The translations under genes and the position numbers were made by a program. 64,000 bases of DNA from the NCBI GenBank assembly GCA_945883235.1, contig CAMCXF010000006.1:62001-126000 (forward strand). The letters are read 5' to 3'. The notes below the pieces were generated by a model, which saw only the letters and a list, made by a program, of their open reading frames with translations, was not told the origin of the DNA and made no database searches. This DNA comes from Phenylobacterium deserti (GTDB taxonomy: Bacteria; Pseudomonadota; Alphaproteobacteria; Caulobacterales; Caulobacteraceae). Shown piece by piece: positions 1 to 9,048 of the stretch (positions are counted from its first letter, which is position 1; each line of letters starts with the position of its first letter).

Positions 1-97
1 CAGAAGTTTCACGACATCTTGCTGACACGCCGTTACGTATAAAGGCTGTTAGGCGTCGCCCGCGGTGGCGGCGCACGCGATGTTGGAGGGCTATTGC

Positions 98-502
98 TTG
101 AAGACGATGACGGCCGCATTCAGTGCCTTGACGATAGCGTTCTCCGTGTTCGGGGTCGCGCACGCGCAGTCGACCGCACCGGCACCTGATCTGCTCACCG
201 CCCACCTAAAGCAGCCCACCGCCAGCGCCCCGCTTAAATCCCGGTTGACGGACAGGCCGCTGAATCTGACGCGCAACAACGCCGTCTTCGACGTGGCATA
301 CGCCAATCCGGGACCCGCACGGATCCCGGGCATCGCCCGCACCTCGGTCGATCGTAAACTCGCCTCCGATGACGTGACGGGCTCGCTGGGGTTTCTCTGC
401 GGACTAGAGCCGGGCTCCGGTAAGCAGGGCGTGGCTGCAGCGCGCGGCTATGACCCGTCCGGTCGTTTCTTGGGCGCAAAGCTGAAGTTCGCATTCAGAT
501 AG
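98..502 (+). CDS. Exported hypothetical protein, TTG start
   Basis: A small protein of about 134 residues that I do not recognise. I place the start at the TTG at 98 because a strong ribosome site (GGAGGG, 85-90) lies seven bases upstream; ATG codons at 65 and 107 in the same frame lack this. From this start the N-terminus is a clean Sec signal peptide: Lys2, a hydrophobic stretch, then a likely cut after AHA before QS. The mature part is polar, contains one Cys, and ends in a beta-like GAKLKFAFR tail, which would suit a periplasmic or outer-membrane protein. It ends tail to tail with the GFA-family gene, overlapping it by 8 bases. Function unknown. Confidence 0.6.
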   Translation: MKTMTAAFSALTIAFSVFGVAHAQSTAPAPDLLTAHLKQPTASAPLKSRLTDRPLNLTRNNAVFDVAYANPGPARIPGIARTSVDRKLASDDVTGSLGFLCGLEPGSGKQGVAAARGYDPSGRFLGAKLKFAFR

Positions 503-998
503 GCGGCCCCACGACGGTGCGGGGTTTACGGCTGGGCCGCACCCGCATCACGCCGGGAAATCCCTTCAGCGGCGATAACGGTTCGCCCAGGTAGATCCAC
601 TCCGCCTGCTCCTGCAGGTGAACGTGATAGCGCGGCTCGCGGCCCGTGCGGGTGGTGAACAGCGCGCGCGGTATGTTGACGTATCGCGGCGAGCGGCCTC
701 GCTCATAGAGCACCGGCGTGCCGCACTGCCCACAGAAGCTGCGCGTGGTCTCCGCGTCAGCGTCCTCAAACCGGGTCAGACTGTCTTCGCCTTCCAGGAT
801 CCGGAACCGGCTTTTCCAACTTCCGATATAGGTCGCGTAGGCACACCCCTGGGCGTGTCGGCTGGCAGGCGAATGATCGTGCCAGGCCCAGACTGCCGGG
901 ACGTCGATCTCGATCCGGACCGCGCCGCAGATGCATCGGCCTTCGGCCTGCACCGCCGAGGCTTTCGTCGATTTCGGGCGTGGTGACGCCTGGCGCAT
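495..998 (-). CDS. GFA/CENP-V family zinc protein with altered metal site
   Basis: A 167-residue member of the GFA (glutathione-dependent formaldehyde-activating enzyme-like) fold. The first CxC pair is present (C22, C24 in RCICGAVR) and so is the late FCGQCGTPV motif. The middle metal-binding stretch, usually a His-Cys-x-x-Cys type motif, reads HDHSPASRH and has lost its cysteines. The second structural zinc may therefore be missing or bound by histidines. The start at 998 is supported by AGGAGG four bases upstream. Most family members have no proven enzyme activity, so a formaldehyde role should not be assumed. Confidence 0.75.
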   Translation of the reverse strand: MRQASPRPKSTKASAVQAEGRCICGAVRIEIDVPAVWAWHDHSPASRHAQGCAYATYIGSWKSRFRILEGEDSLTRFEDADAETTRSFCGQCGTPVLYERGRSPRYVNIPRALFTTRTGREPRYHVHLQEQAEWIYLGEPLSPLKGFPGVMRVRPSRKPRTVVGPPI

Positions 999-1118
999 GG
1001 AACCTCCTGATCTTGATCAGGTTCAGCATAGCGCCGCGCGCGCCTTTACGGCGAGCGTCCAAGTCTCTACCGAGCGGATACGTTCGCGCATGGACGCAAT
1101 CCTTCTGCAGGAATTCGA

Positions 1119-2048
1119 ATGGCCTCTGGCCTTGTTGCCTTGCTCGACGACGTCGCCGCCATCGCCAAGATCGCCGCCACCTCGCTGGACGACGTCACTG
1201 CCGCCGCCAGCAAGGCCGGGTCCAAGGCTGTCGGCGTGGTCCTCGACGACACTGCCGTGACGCCAGGCTACGCGGTGGGCTTCACCCCCGACCGCGAACT
1301 GCCGATTGTCTGGAAGATCGCGCTGGGATCGCTGCGCAACAAGTTCCTGTTCCTGTTGCCGGGCGCCCTTTTGCTCAGCGCGTTTGCGCCCTGGGCGGTG
1401 ACACCGATCCTGATGCTGGGCGCTTGCTATCTCTGCTTCGAGGGTGCCGAGAAGATCGTTGAGGCGTTGCGTCATGAAGATCACGCAGACGAGGTAGAAG
1501 AGCTGGCGCTGAGCTCAGCCGAGCTCGAAAAACAGAAAGTCGCCGGGGCAATCCGCACCGACCTGATTCTGTCGGGAGAGATCATGGCCATCGCCCTGGC
1601 TGACGTCGCCGACCGGCCGCTGGCGATCCAGGCGGCAGCACTGGCTGTTGTCGGGCTAGCGATTACCGTCGGTGTCTACGGGGTCGTCGCGCTGATCGTG
1701 AAAATGGACGACATTGGCCTGCACCTGGCCAAGCATCGGGCGCGGATGCTGCGCGGGCTCGGGCGCGGTCTGGTCAAGGGCATGCCGGTGACCCTGACCC
1801 TGCTGACCCAGGTGGGGACAGCGGCCATGCTGTGGGTCGGTGGCGGCATTATTGTCCATGGTCTGGAACAGTTCGGCGTCACGGGCGTGGCCCATCTGGT
1901 TGAAGCCTTCTCCCACTGGGCCGGTGCTGTCCCGGGGGTCGGGGCCGTAACGGGCTGGTTGGCCACGGCGCTGGCGTCCGGCATCGTAGGACTGGCGCTG
2001 GGCGCGGTCATCGTTGGCGGCCTGCGGGTGGTCAAGCCGCACCACTGA
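1119..2048 (+). CDS. DUF808 (YedI-like) inner-membrane protein
   Basis: A 309-residue polytopic membrane protein matching the DUF808/YedI family in length and pattern. It starts MASGLVALLDDVA, has the DDVTAAASKAGSKA segment common near the N-terminus of this family, a LPIVWKIA stretch before the first membrane helix, and then several helices (around residues 70-110, 160-190, 225-250, 270-305). A charged cytoplasmic loop with HEDHADEVEE follows the first pair. AGGA lies six bases before the ATG. No biochemical role is established for the family. It stands alone between convergent neighbours. Confidence 0.85.
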   Translation: MASGLVALLDDVAAIAKIAATSLDDVTAAASKAGSKAVGVVLDDTAVTPGYAVGFTPDRELPIVWKIALGSLRNKFLFLLPGALLLSAFAPWAVTPILMLGACYLCFEGAEKIVEALRHEDHADEVEELALSSAELEKQKVAGAIRTDLILSGEIMAIALADVADRPLAIQAAALAVVGLAITVGVYGVVALIVKMDDIGLHLAKHRARMLRGLGRGLVKGMPVTLTLLTQVGTAAMLWVGGGIIVHGLEQFGVTGVAHLVEAFSHWAGAVPGVGAVTGWLATALASGIVGLALGAVIVGGLRVVKPHH

Positions 2049-2072
2049 GGCCGCCAGCATCGCTCAGTAGGG

Positions 2073-3482
2073 TCAAAGGTTCTTCACGATCCCTTCGACC
2101 ATCTTCTTGGCGTCGGAGAACAGCATCATGGTGTTGTCCCGGAAAAACAGCTCGTTCTCGACGCCAGCGTAGCCCGCCGCCATGCCGCGCTTGATGAACA
2201 GCACAGTCCGCGCCTTTTCCACGTCCAGGATCGGCATGCCGTAGATCGCCGAGGTGGGGTCGGTCTTGGCGGCCGGGTTGGTGACATCGTTGGCGCCGAT
2301 CACGAAGGCGACATCCGCCGTCGGGAACTCAGCGTTGATATCCTCCAGTTCGAAGACCTCGTCGTAGGGCACATTCGCTTCGGCCAGCAGCACGTTCATG
2401 TGCCCAGGCATCCGGCCGGCGACGGGGTGGATGGCGTACTTCACCTCCACGCCCTCTTCTTTCAGTTTGTCGACCATTTCGCGCAGCGCATGCTGGGCCT
2501 GGGCCACGGCCATGCCGTATCCCGGGACGATGATCACCTTGGACGCGTTCTTCATGATGAAGGCAGCGTCTTCCGCCGAGCCTTGCTTGACCGGGCGCGT
2601 CTCGACCACGCCTGTGCCCGCCGCCGCATCCTCGGCGCCGAAGCCGCCCAGGATCACCGAGACGAAGCTGCGGTTCATGGCCTTGCACATGATGTAGCTG
2701 AGGATCGCGCCCGACGAGCCCACGAGCGCGCCAGTGATGATCAGGGTGTTGTTTTCCAGCGTGAAGCCCAGCGCCGCCGCCGCCCAGCCCGAATAGCTGT
2801 TCAGCATCGACACCACGACCGGCATGTCAGCTCCGCCGATGGGAATGATCAGGGTGACGCCCAGCAGCAGGCTTAGCGCCAGGATCGCCCAGAAGGCCCA
2901 CAGCGCGGTGCCGCCCGACAGGCAAAGCAGGAATACCAGCGCCACAATGCCCAGCGCTATCGCCAGGTTCAGCGTGTGACGCATCGGCAGCAGGATCGGC
3001 GCGCCGCTCATATTGCCGTTCAGCTTCAGCGCCGCGATCACCGAGCCGGTCAGGGTAACCGCACCGATGGCCAGACCGAGACTGAGTTCGATCAGCGACT
3101 GGAGATGAACATGCCCGTCATCGCCCAGAATGCCGTAGGCGGCGGGCGTGTAGATCGCCGCAATGGCGACCAGACAGGCCGCCGCGCCCACCAGACTGTG
3201 GAAGGTGGCGACCAGCTGCGGCATGGCCGTCATCGCCACGCGCCGGGCGATCAAGGCGCCGATGCCGCCACCGACGGCGACGCCGCCGACGATCAGGCCG
3301 ATGGTCAGCGGATCGAGCTTGGGTCCCAGCAGCCACAGGGTGGTGATCACTGCGATGGCCATGCCAATCATGCCGTTGCGGTTGCCCGCCTGGCTGGTGG
3401 TCGGCGACGACAGGCCCCGCAGCGCCAGGATGAACAGCACCCCGGAGACGAGGTAGAGGATGGCCGCGATATTGGCGTTCAT
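2073..3482 (-). CDS. pntB: NAD(P) transhydrogenase subunit beta
   Basis: The beta subunit of the proton-translocating transhydrogenase, which uses the proton gradient to reduce NADP+ with NADH. At 469 residues it has the expected length. The N-terminal two thirds is the membrane domain with about nine helices. The C-terminal part (about residue 300 onward) is the NADP(H)-binding domain III, with GYGMAVAQAQ, RMPGHMNVLLAEA and GANDVTNPAAKTDP. It is the last gene of a minus-strand operon: COX IV-like peptide, pntAA, pntAB, pntB, with gaps of 80, 4 and 15 bases. In this organism it likely balances NADPH against the output of the nearby Zwf. Confidence 0.96.
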   Translation of the reverse strand: MNANIAAILYLVSGVLFILALRGLSSPTTSQAGNRNGMIGMAIAVITTLWLLGPKLDPLTIGLIVGGVAVGGGIGALIARRVAMTAMPQLVATFHSLVGAAACLVAIAAIYTPAAYGILGDDGHVHLQSLIELSLGLAIGAVTLTGSVIAALKLNGNMSGAPILLPMRHTLNLAIALGIVALVFLLCLSGGTALWAFWAILALSLLLGVTLIIPIGGADMPVVVSMLNSYSGWAAAALGFTLENNTLIITGALVGSSGAILSYIMCKAMNRSFVSVILGGFGAEDAAAGTGVVETRPVKQGSAEDAAFIMKNASKVIIVPGYGMAVAQAQHALREMVDKLKEEGVEVKYAIHPVAGRMPGHMNVLLAEANVPYDEVFELEDINAEFPTADVAFVIGANDVTNPAAKTDPTSAIYGMPILDVEKARTVLFIKRGMAAGYAGVENELFFRDNTMMLFSDAKKMVEGIVKNL

Positions 3483-3497
3483 GATGCCGCGCGGCCC

Positions 3498-3815
3498 CTA
3501 CTTGGTTTTCTTTTTGTACATGGCCAGCATCCGCTGGGTGACCAGGAAGCCGCCGAAGATGTTAACCGCCGCAAACGCTGCAGCCAGAGCGCCAGCACCC
3601 TTTGAGATCAGGATGTTGCCGGTGAGCTCTCCGCCCGCGCCGCTGGCCGCCGCCGCCAGCAAGGCGCCGACGATGATCACCGATGAAATGGCATTGGTCA
3701 CGGCCATCAGCGGCGTGTGCAGGGCCGGCGTCACGCTCCAGACCACGTAATAGCCAACGAAGATCGCCAGCACGAAGATCGCAAGGCGGAAGACAGTAGG
3801 GTCGACAACTTCCAT
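3498..3815 (-). CDS. pntAB: NAD(P) transhydrogenase subunit alpha 2 (membrane part)
   Basis: A 105-residue membrane protein with three predicted helices (for example [18 protein letters not shown] and a late helix near [14 protein letters not shown]). It is the separate membrane piece of the transhydrogenase alpha chain found in the three-subunit form. I use the ATG at 3815 ([11 protein letters not shown]) rather than an upstream start at 3851, because 3815 sits just after AAGGAT and four bases past the pntAA stop, as expected for translational coupling. It ends in a basic tail (YKKKTK). It works with PntAA and PntB in the inner membrane. Confidence 0.93.
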   Translation of the reverse strand: MEVVDPTVFRLAIFVLAIFVGYYVVWSVTPALHTPLMAVTNAISSVIIVGALLAAAASGAGGELTGNILISKGAGALAAAFAAVNIFGGFLVTQRMLAMYKKKTK

Positions 3816-3819
3816 CGGC

Positions 3820-4953
3820 CTATCCTTGCAGCTGCGGGTGGACGATGGCACCGCCCTGGGTGACCAGGGCCGCCTTCAGGATCTCATCCTCGTAGTCTGG
3901 CGCAAACGCACCTTCCTTGGTGAGGAACAGGCCGGCGAAGGCCATCAGATTGCGCGCATATAGTGCCGAGGCATCGGTGGCGATGCGGCCGGGCAGGTTG
4001 GCGACGCCCAGGATCTTCACGCCGTTTGCGGTGACGGCCACTTCACCCAGCTTCGCGCCCTCGACGTTTCCGCCCTGCTCGACGGCAAGGTCGACCAGCA
4101 CCGAGCCCGGCTTCATGGAGGCCACCTGGGCGGCGCTGACCAGCCTGGGTGCCGGGCGGCCCGGGATCAGGGCCGTGGTGATGACGATATCCTGCTTGGC
4201 GATGTGGGTCGAGACCAGCTCGGCCTGCTTGGCCTGGTACTCAGCCGACATTTCCTTGGCATAGCCGCCGGCGGTCTGGGCGTTCTTGAATTCCTCGTCC
4301 TCGACGGCCAGGAACTTGGCGCCCAGGCTTTCCACCTGTTCCTTGGTGGCGGGACGCACGTCGGTGGCGGTGACCACGGCGCCCAGCCGCCGGGCCGTCG
4401 CAATGGCCTGCAGGCCCGCGACGCCCACACCCATGATAAACACCTTGGCCGCCGCGACAGTGCCGGCGGCAGTCATCATCATCGGCATGACCTTGCCATA
4501 GGCCTCGGCCGCCTCGATCACAGCGCGATAACCGGCAAGATTGGCCTGAGAAGACAGCACATCCATCACCTGGGCCCGAGTGATCCTGGGCACAAACTCC
4601 ATGGCAAATGCACTCGCACCCGCCTTGGCCAGAGCGTCCAGAGTGGCGCGCTCCATGTAGGGGTTCAGGGTGGCGACCACGAGGGTGCCCGACTTCAGTG
4701 CCTTGATCTCGTCAGCCTCGGGGCCGCGCACCTTGAACAGGATGTCGGCCTTGGCCAGCGCGTCCTTGGCCGTCTTGGCGATGGTGGCACCCGCTGCCGC
4801 ATAGTCGGCATCGGCATAGGCCGCCGCCGTCCCTGCACCGACCTCGATGGTAACCGAAAACCCGGACGCGATCAGCTTCTTCACCGTCTCAGGCACCGCC
4901 GCCACGCGGGTCTCACCGGCGCGGCGTTCTCTGGTGACGGCGATAACAGCCAT
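3820..4953 (-). CDS. pntAA: NAD(P) transhydrogenase subunit alpha 1 (NAD-binding)
   Basis: The soluble NAD(H)-binding subunit, 377 residues. It belongs to the alanine dehydrogenase/PntA fold: it begins [18 protein letters not shown], carries the Rossmann segment [22 protein letters not shown] near the middle (about residues 165-187), and has the conserved [18 protein letters not shown] region. It stops at 3820, without the membrane extension found in fused PntA proteins; that extension is the next gene. AAGGAT lies ten bases before the ATG. Confidence 0.96.
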   Translation of the reverse strand: MAVIAVTRERRAGETRVAAVPETVKKLIASGFSVTIEVGAGTAAAYADADYAAAGATIAKTAKDALAKADILFKVRGPEADEIKALKSGTLVVATLNPYMERATLDALAKAGASAFAMEFVPRITRAQVMDVLSSQANLAGYRAVIEAAEAYGKVMPMMMTAAGTVAAAKVFIMGVGVAGLQAIATARRLGAVVTATDVRPATKEQVESLGAKFLAVEDEEFKNAQTAGGYAKEMSAEYQAKQAELVSTHIAKQDIVITTALIPGRPAPRLVSAAQVASMKPGSVLVDLAVEQGGNVEGAKLGEVAVTANGVKILGVANLPGRIATDASALYARNLMAFAGLFLTKEGAFAPDYEDEILKAALVTQGGAIVHPQLQG

Positions 4954-5033
4954 GTGCCGCGATATCCTTCGGGAAAACTAGACGTGGGGTCGGACCTGAT
5001 ACGACCGGTGGAATGGCTCGTATGCTGTGAGCC

Positions 5034-5273
5034 CTAGTGGTCCGCAGTCGGCTTTTCGCGCAGTCCGAAGATGCCGATGACCAACAGTGCCACCCCCCAG
5101 GCAAGACTGCCCAGAAGTCCGACATTGGTGCTGGTCGCCAAGACCACGGCCAACAGGAACGCAGCCAGCACCAGCGAACCCCACTTGGTCATGCCCATGA
5201 TCAGATGGAATGTCTTGGTCTGCTCGGCGATGTCCATCTCGCCGCGGTGGTAGTCGGAGGACGGGCCAGCCAT
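5034..5273 (-). CDS. aa3-type cytochrome c oxidase subunit IV-like peptide
   Basis: A 79-residue peptide with the signature of the bacterial aa3 oxidase subunit IV family: DYHRGEMDIAEQTKTFH followed by a MTKWGSL stretch and two short helices. The ATG at 5273 is preferred over upstream starts because the family motif begins eight residues later and AAGAG lies upstream. The subunit is a small single- or double-span peptide associated with cytochrome oxidase, with no clear catalytic job. Its position directly upstream of the transhydrogenase genes, on the same strand, suggests co-transcription of two membrane energy-coupling functions. Confidence 0.85.
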   Translation of the reverse strand: MAGPSSDYHRGEMDIAEQTKTFHLIMGMTKWGSLVLAAFLLAVVLATSTNVGLLGSLAWGVALLVIGIFGLREKPTADH

Positions 5274-5366
5274 TAGGGTCACTCTTGCAATAGGAAGACG
5301 TCGCCACGGGCGATACACGAACCGCCCGCGCCGCTCAAGCAAAGGCTGTTCAGGCGCAAAGGCAGA

Positions 5367-6428
5367 TCAGTCCGGCCAGGTGGCCAACAGGGTCCTAAGC
5401 GCAGCGACCAGCGCAAGCGGCTGGTCGATCATCACATGGTGATGGCTGTCCGGGATCTCGATCTCGCGCATGCGGGCGGAAAATACGCTGGGTTGGCACG
5501 CCTTGCGGCTCTCGATGATTCGGCTCTTGTCGCCATAGAGATGCACCATCGGCACGGCGTCCCTGGCCGTAGGCTCGGGACTGGTGCCAGTAACCATCGA
5601 GGTCATGGCTGAGCGATCCAGCTTTTCCCACATCTCTGGATCGAACTTCCAGGTCCAGCCCAGACCCGAACCGTCGGCCATCGGCACCTGCTTCAGTGAG
5701 CGTCGGGCGATGAAGTCGGCGATGTAGAGGTTGTCCGTCGGCTGCGGCGGCATCAGCCGGAACCGCGCAAGTGCGGCCGCTATCGTCGGATAGATCCGGC
5801 TGGGCCGGTCGGCGGTGGGGATGTTGCGGATCTGCTCCATACGCTTTTTGCGTTCTTCCAGCGCCTCGGGCGGCGGACCCCCGAATCCAGTGTCGACCAG
5901 CACGGCGGCGTGCATGTTCTCCGGACGCTGCATGGCTGCGAAAAACACCTGACCACCGCCGAACGAGTGGCCGATATAGATCGGCTTGCGCCCGCCGTCG
6001 TAGAGGCCCGTGCCCCGCGCGCAGGCCTCGGCGTCATCGGCAAAATCGGTGAACCGGTAAGTCTCGCGCCAATCCGACGCGCCCATGCCCGCCAGCGACA
6101 TGGCGGTGACCCGGAAATCCTTGGCCAGCAAGGGCGCAACAAAGCTCCACCAGTCAGCGTGCGCACTGTTGCCATGGATCAACAACAGGCCGGGCTTGAC
6201 CAGTTCACCCCAGGTCAGCACCTCGATCTTTGCGCCATGAGACGTCACGAACCCGCGCTCGGGCTCCTGCGCGATGGCGTCCTTGAACCACTTGGGCGAG
6301 GGCGGTTCCGCCCCGTCGAACGGTGCCAGCGGGGCACGCACCTCCGGCGGCAGGTTCTCCGAATGGAAAGGTCGGTCGTCGTAGGTTTCGCCGTCCGCCT
6401 TGGGCTTGTCAGTCAGATCATTGGCCAT
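5367..6428 (-). CDS. Alpha/beta hydrolase
   Basis: A hydrolase of about 353 residues of the alpha/beta fold. Visible elements are the oxyanion strand LLLIHGNSAHADWW, the nucleophile elbow GHSFGGG, and a C-terminal histidine cluster SHHHVMIDQP that supplies the catalytic base. The first ~70 residues are a polar, proline-rich extension. I chose the ATG at 6428 (MANDLTDKPK); a TTG start at 6464 is possible, and neither has a strong ribosome site. Substrate cannot be told from sequence. No signal peptide, so probably cytoplasmic. Confidence 0.75.
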   Translation of the reverse strand: MANDLTDKPKADGETYDDRPFHSENLPPEVRAPLAPFDGAEPPSPKWFKDAIAQEPERGFVTSHGAKIEVLTWGELVKPGLLLIHGNSAHADWWSFVAPLLAKDFRVTAMSLAGMGASDWRETYRFTDFADDAEACARGTGLYDGGRKPIYIGHSFGGGQVFFAAMQRPENMHAAVLVDTGFGGPPPEALEERKKRMEQIRNIPTADRPSRIYPTIAAALARFRLMPPQPTDNLYIADFIARRSLKQVPMADGSGLGWTWKFDPEMWEKLDRSAMTSMVTGTSPEPTARDAVPMVHLYGDKSRIIESRKACQPSVFSARMREIEIPDSHHHVMIDQPLALVAALRTLLATWPD

Positions 6429-6457
6429 CGCCGTGCGGTCTAACAACCGTTTGAAAA

Positions 6458-6589
6458 ATGGCAACCCTTGGCGTCCGGCTTAAGACCGTGACGGACATCG
6501 CGAACGTGACCATCGTCTTCACGGACGGGATCGGATACGACCCCGAAATGCTGCTCGACACAGTGCGCGGGCCCTACGGCCAATACTGA
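6458..6589 (+). pseudogene. Remnant of an amidohydrolase C-terminus
   Basis: A 43-codon frame whose product (MATLGVRLKTVTDIANV, then TIVFTDGIGYDPEMLL, ending TVRGPYGQY) resembles the last strand and tail of metal-dependent amidohydrolases, where a D-I-x-x-V-x-x-V-F-x-D-G-x-G-Y pattern is common. A stop codon lies immediately upstream in the same frame (6452-6454), and no other amidohydrolase sequence is visible nearby, so the rest appears deleted. It ends ten bases before the aldolase gene. It could instead be a functional small peptide translated ahead of the aldolase, but it has no convincing ribosome site. The family assignment rests on a short stretch. Confidence 0.45.
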
Positions 6590-6598
6590 GGAGTCCCC

Positions 6599-7375
6599 AT
6601 GAAACCCAACCGAATGCGCGAGATCTGGGTCCAGGGTCGGCCGGTGCTGAACGGCTGGTGCAGCATCGGGGACCCGTTCGTGGCCGAGACCATGGCGTCG
6701 ATGGGCTGGGACGCCCTGACCATCGATCTGCAGCACGGACTTATCGGCTATTCAGAGATGCTGGCGATGCTGCAGGCAGTCTCTGCCAGCAACGTGACGC
6801 CAATTGTCCGGGTGTCCTGGAATGCGCCCGGCGAGATCATGAAGGCGCTGGACGCCGGGGCCTACGGGATCATCTGCCCCATGGTGAACACCCGCGCTGA
6901 ATGCGAGGCCTTCGTTGGAGCCTGCCGCTACCCGCCGGGTGGCTATCGCAGCTTCGGTCCGACCCGTGCGGCCCTGTCCGCAGGTCGCGGCTACGCCGAC
7001 GAGGCCAACGACGAGATCCTGACCTTCGCCATGATCGAAACCGCTGAAGGCTTGGCCAACGTCAAAGAGATCGTGGCGACGCCGGGGCTGAACGCGGTCT
7101 ATGTGGGTCCTTCCGACCTGTCGCTTTCGATGGGCGGCAAGCCGGATCAGGACAGCCAGGAGCCGGCGTTGCTGGCCGCGTTCGATACGATTCTGGCGGC
7201 CTGCAAGGCGGCGAGCGTCCGGGCAGGCGTCCACACCACCAGCGCCGCCTATTCGCAGCAGATGATCGCGCGCGGCTTTGATCTGGTGACGGTCGGGTCG
7301 GACACAGGGTATCTGCGTGCGGGCCATCGCGATGCCACTGCGATGCGCGATTTCATCAAGACCCGCGCCGAATAG
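6599..7375 (+). CDS. HpcH/HpaI family class II aldolase
   Basis: A 258-residue metal-dependent aldolase of the HpcH/HpaI family, which cleaves 2-keto-3-deoxy or 4-hydroxy-2-oxo acids into pyruvate and an aldehyde. It shows the catalytic histidine region TIDLQHG (H46), the metal-binding Glu in IETAEG and the Asp in GPSDLS. GAGGAG sits five bases before the ATG. Possible substrates include 4-hydroxy-2-oxoheptanedioate, 2-keto-3-deoxy-rhamnonate and 2-dehydro-3-deoxyglucarate. The neighbours do not decide between them. Confidence 0.88.
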   Translation: MKPNRMREIWVQGRPVLNGWCSIGDPFVAETMASMGWDALTIDLQHGLIGYSEMLAMLQAVSASNVTPIVRVSWNAPGEIMKALDAGAYGIICPMVNTRAECEAFVGACRYPPGGYRSFGPTRAALSAGRGYADEANDEILTFAMIETAEGLANVKEIVATPGLNAVYVGPSDLSLSMGGKPDQDSQEPALLAAFDTILAACKAASVRAGVHTTSAAYSQQMIARGFDLVTVGSDTGYLRAGHRDATAMRDFIKTRAE

Positions 7376-7461
7376 GGCTGTCCGGACACGATTCTTCTGG
7401 TTTGCGGCGGCCAGATCGGTTTGGCTGACGATCTGGCGGCGACGGGCCGCACAATGGCGTC

Positions 7462-7794
7462 ATGCACATGTCTGAACCCAGACCTCCAAAGAAGAGCGAA
7501 ACGCTCGAGATCCGGATCCCCTTTCCTGCCAAGCAGGCGTTTATGGCGCACTGCCGCGCAGAGGGCCGATCAGCCAGTCAGGAACTTCGCGGGCTCATCG
7601 ACCAACGGCTGGAGACCCGGTCGCCTGTCCGCTCAGGACGACGCCTGCACCAGATCATCGCCGGTGCCCTGATAGCCGCAGCTGTCGGCGCAGCGGCCGC
7701 CCCCGCCCTCGCCCGCGCCACCCGGATCACGACCTTCGAAAGCCTGGACTCCAACAGTGACGGAGTCCTTACACCCACCGAGTTCGCGCGATAG
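7462..7794 (+). CDS. Ribbon-helix-helix/EF-hand membrane-anchored protein
   Basis: A 110-residue protein with an unusual layout. Residues about 13-53 look like a ribbon-helix-helix (CopG/Arc) DNA-binding unit (TLEIRIPFPAKQAFM then ASQELRGLIDQRLE). Residues about 64-84 are an Ala-rich membrane helix or signal anchor. Residues 96-107 form one canonical EF-hand calcium loop (DSNSDGVLTPTE). The protein ends three residues after the loop, so the second EF-hand helix is nearly absent, which suggests C-terminal truncation or pairing with a partner. It converges on lepB with a two-base gap. The exact role is unknown. Confidence 0.6.
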   Translation: MHMSEPRPPKKSETLEIRIPFPAKQAFMAHCRAEGRSASQELRGLIDQRLETRSPVRSGRRLHQIIAGALIAAAVGAAAAPALARATRITTFESLDSNSDGVLTPTEFAR

Positions 7795-7796
7795 GC

Positions 7797-8582
<786 letters not shown>

Positions 8583-8630
8583 GCCCCCACAAAACCCTTT
8601 GAGGGGCCCGGCCGCCGTCGCAACCTTGTG

Positions 8631-8665
8631 CGTGTCCGGACACGCGTTGTTTTCTGTCCCGACAG
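8631..8665. promoter_or_regulatory. Two palindromes upstream of DUF1330 gene
   Basis: A perfect 14-base palindrome CGTGTCCGGACACG (8631-8644) is followed by CTGTCCCGACAG (8654-8665), a 5-2-5 inverted repeat. Both lie between divergent lepB and the DUF1330 gene. The core TGTCCGGACA also occurs at 7379-7388, just after the aldolase gene. They look like protein-binding sites; no regulator is identified. Confidence 0.35.
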
Positions 8666-8692
8666 TCCGGCCTGGTTCGACAGGGAGACCCC

Positions 8693-8986
8693 ATGCCCAC
8701 CTATGTGATCAACGAGATCGTCATCACCGAACCAGACCGGTTCCAGACCTATGCCGACCAGGTGCCGGCGATCCTGAAGGCCTATGGCGGAGAATACATC
8801 ATCCGCGGCGGCGCGCCGGAGCGGGTGGATGGGCCGGAACCGCCGCACAGGCTGGTGGTCCTGAAGTTCGCGACCCGCGAGGCGGCGCGGGCGTGGCGAA
8901 ACTCGCCGGAGTATCTGGCCATCCTGCCGATCCGCGAGGCCACATCGACCAGTCGGGTCTACATCGTCGACGGTTACAACGCCTGA
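8693..8986 (+). CDS. DUF1330 family protein
   Basis: A 97-residue protein of the DUF1330 family, small ferredoxin-like-fold dimers related to Dabb/EthD-type domains. Visible family features are the N-terminal strand YVINEIVITEPDRFQTYADQ, the central GGEYIIRGG and the LVVLKFATREAARAW helix. Family members are typical single-domain cytoplasmic proteins without an agreed reaction. GGGAG precedes the ATG. It lies 62 bases before zwf on the same strand, so some readthrough into the sugar operon is possible. Confidence 0.85.
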   Translation: MPTYVINEIVITEPDRFQTYADQVPAILKAYGGEYIIRGGAPERVDGPEPPHRLVVLKFATREAARAWRNSPEYLAILPIREATSTSRVYIVDGYNA

Positions 8987-9036
8987 CCCCTTGACGGCGG
9001 GGGGCGAGGCAGGGTGCTTAACCCCCACTGACACCA

Positions 9037-9048
9037 GGAACCGGTTCC
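9037..9048. promoter_or_regulatory. 12-base palindrome at the zwf start
   Basis: GGAACCGGTTCC is a perfect palindrome ending one base before the zwf ATG. It overlaps the presumed ribosome site (AGGAA). A protein bound here would block translation initiation or transcription of the zwf operon. It could also be coincidence, since short palindromes are frequent in GC-rich DNA. Confidence 0.3.

Noticed and set aside
1-97. Sigma-70 promoter before the first gene
   Set aside because: TATAAA at 38-43 is present but the best -35-like hexamer is only 13 bases away, so I do not claim it.
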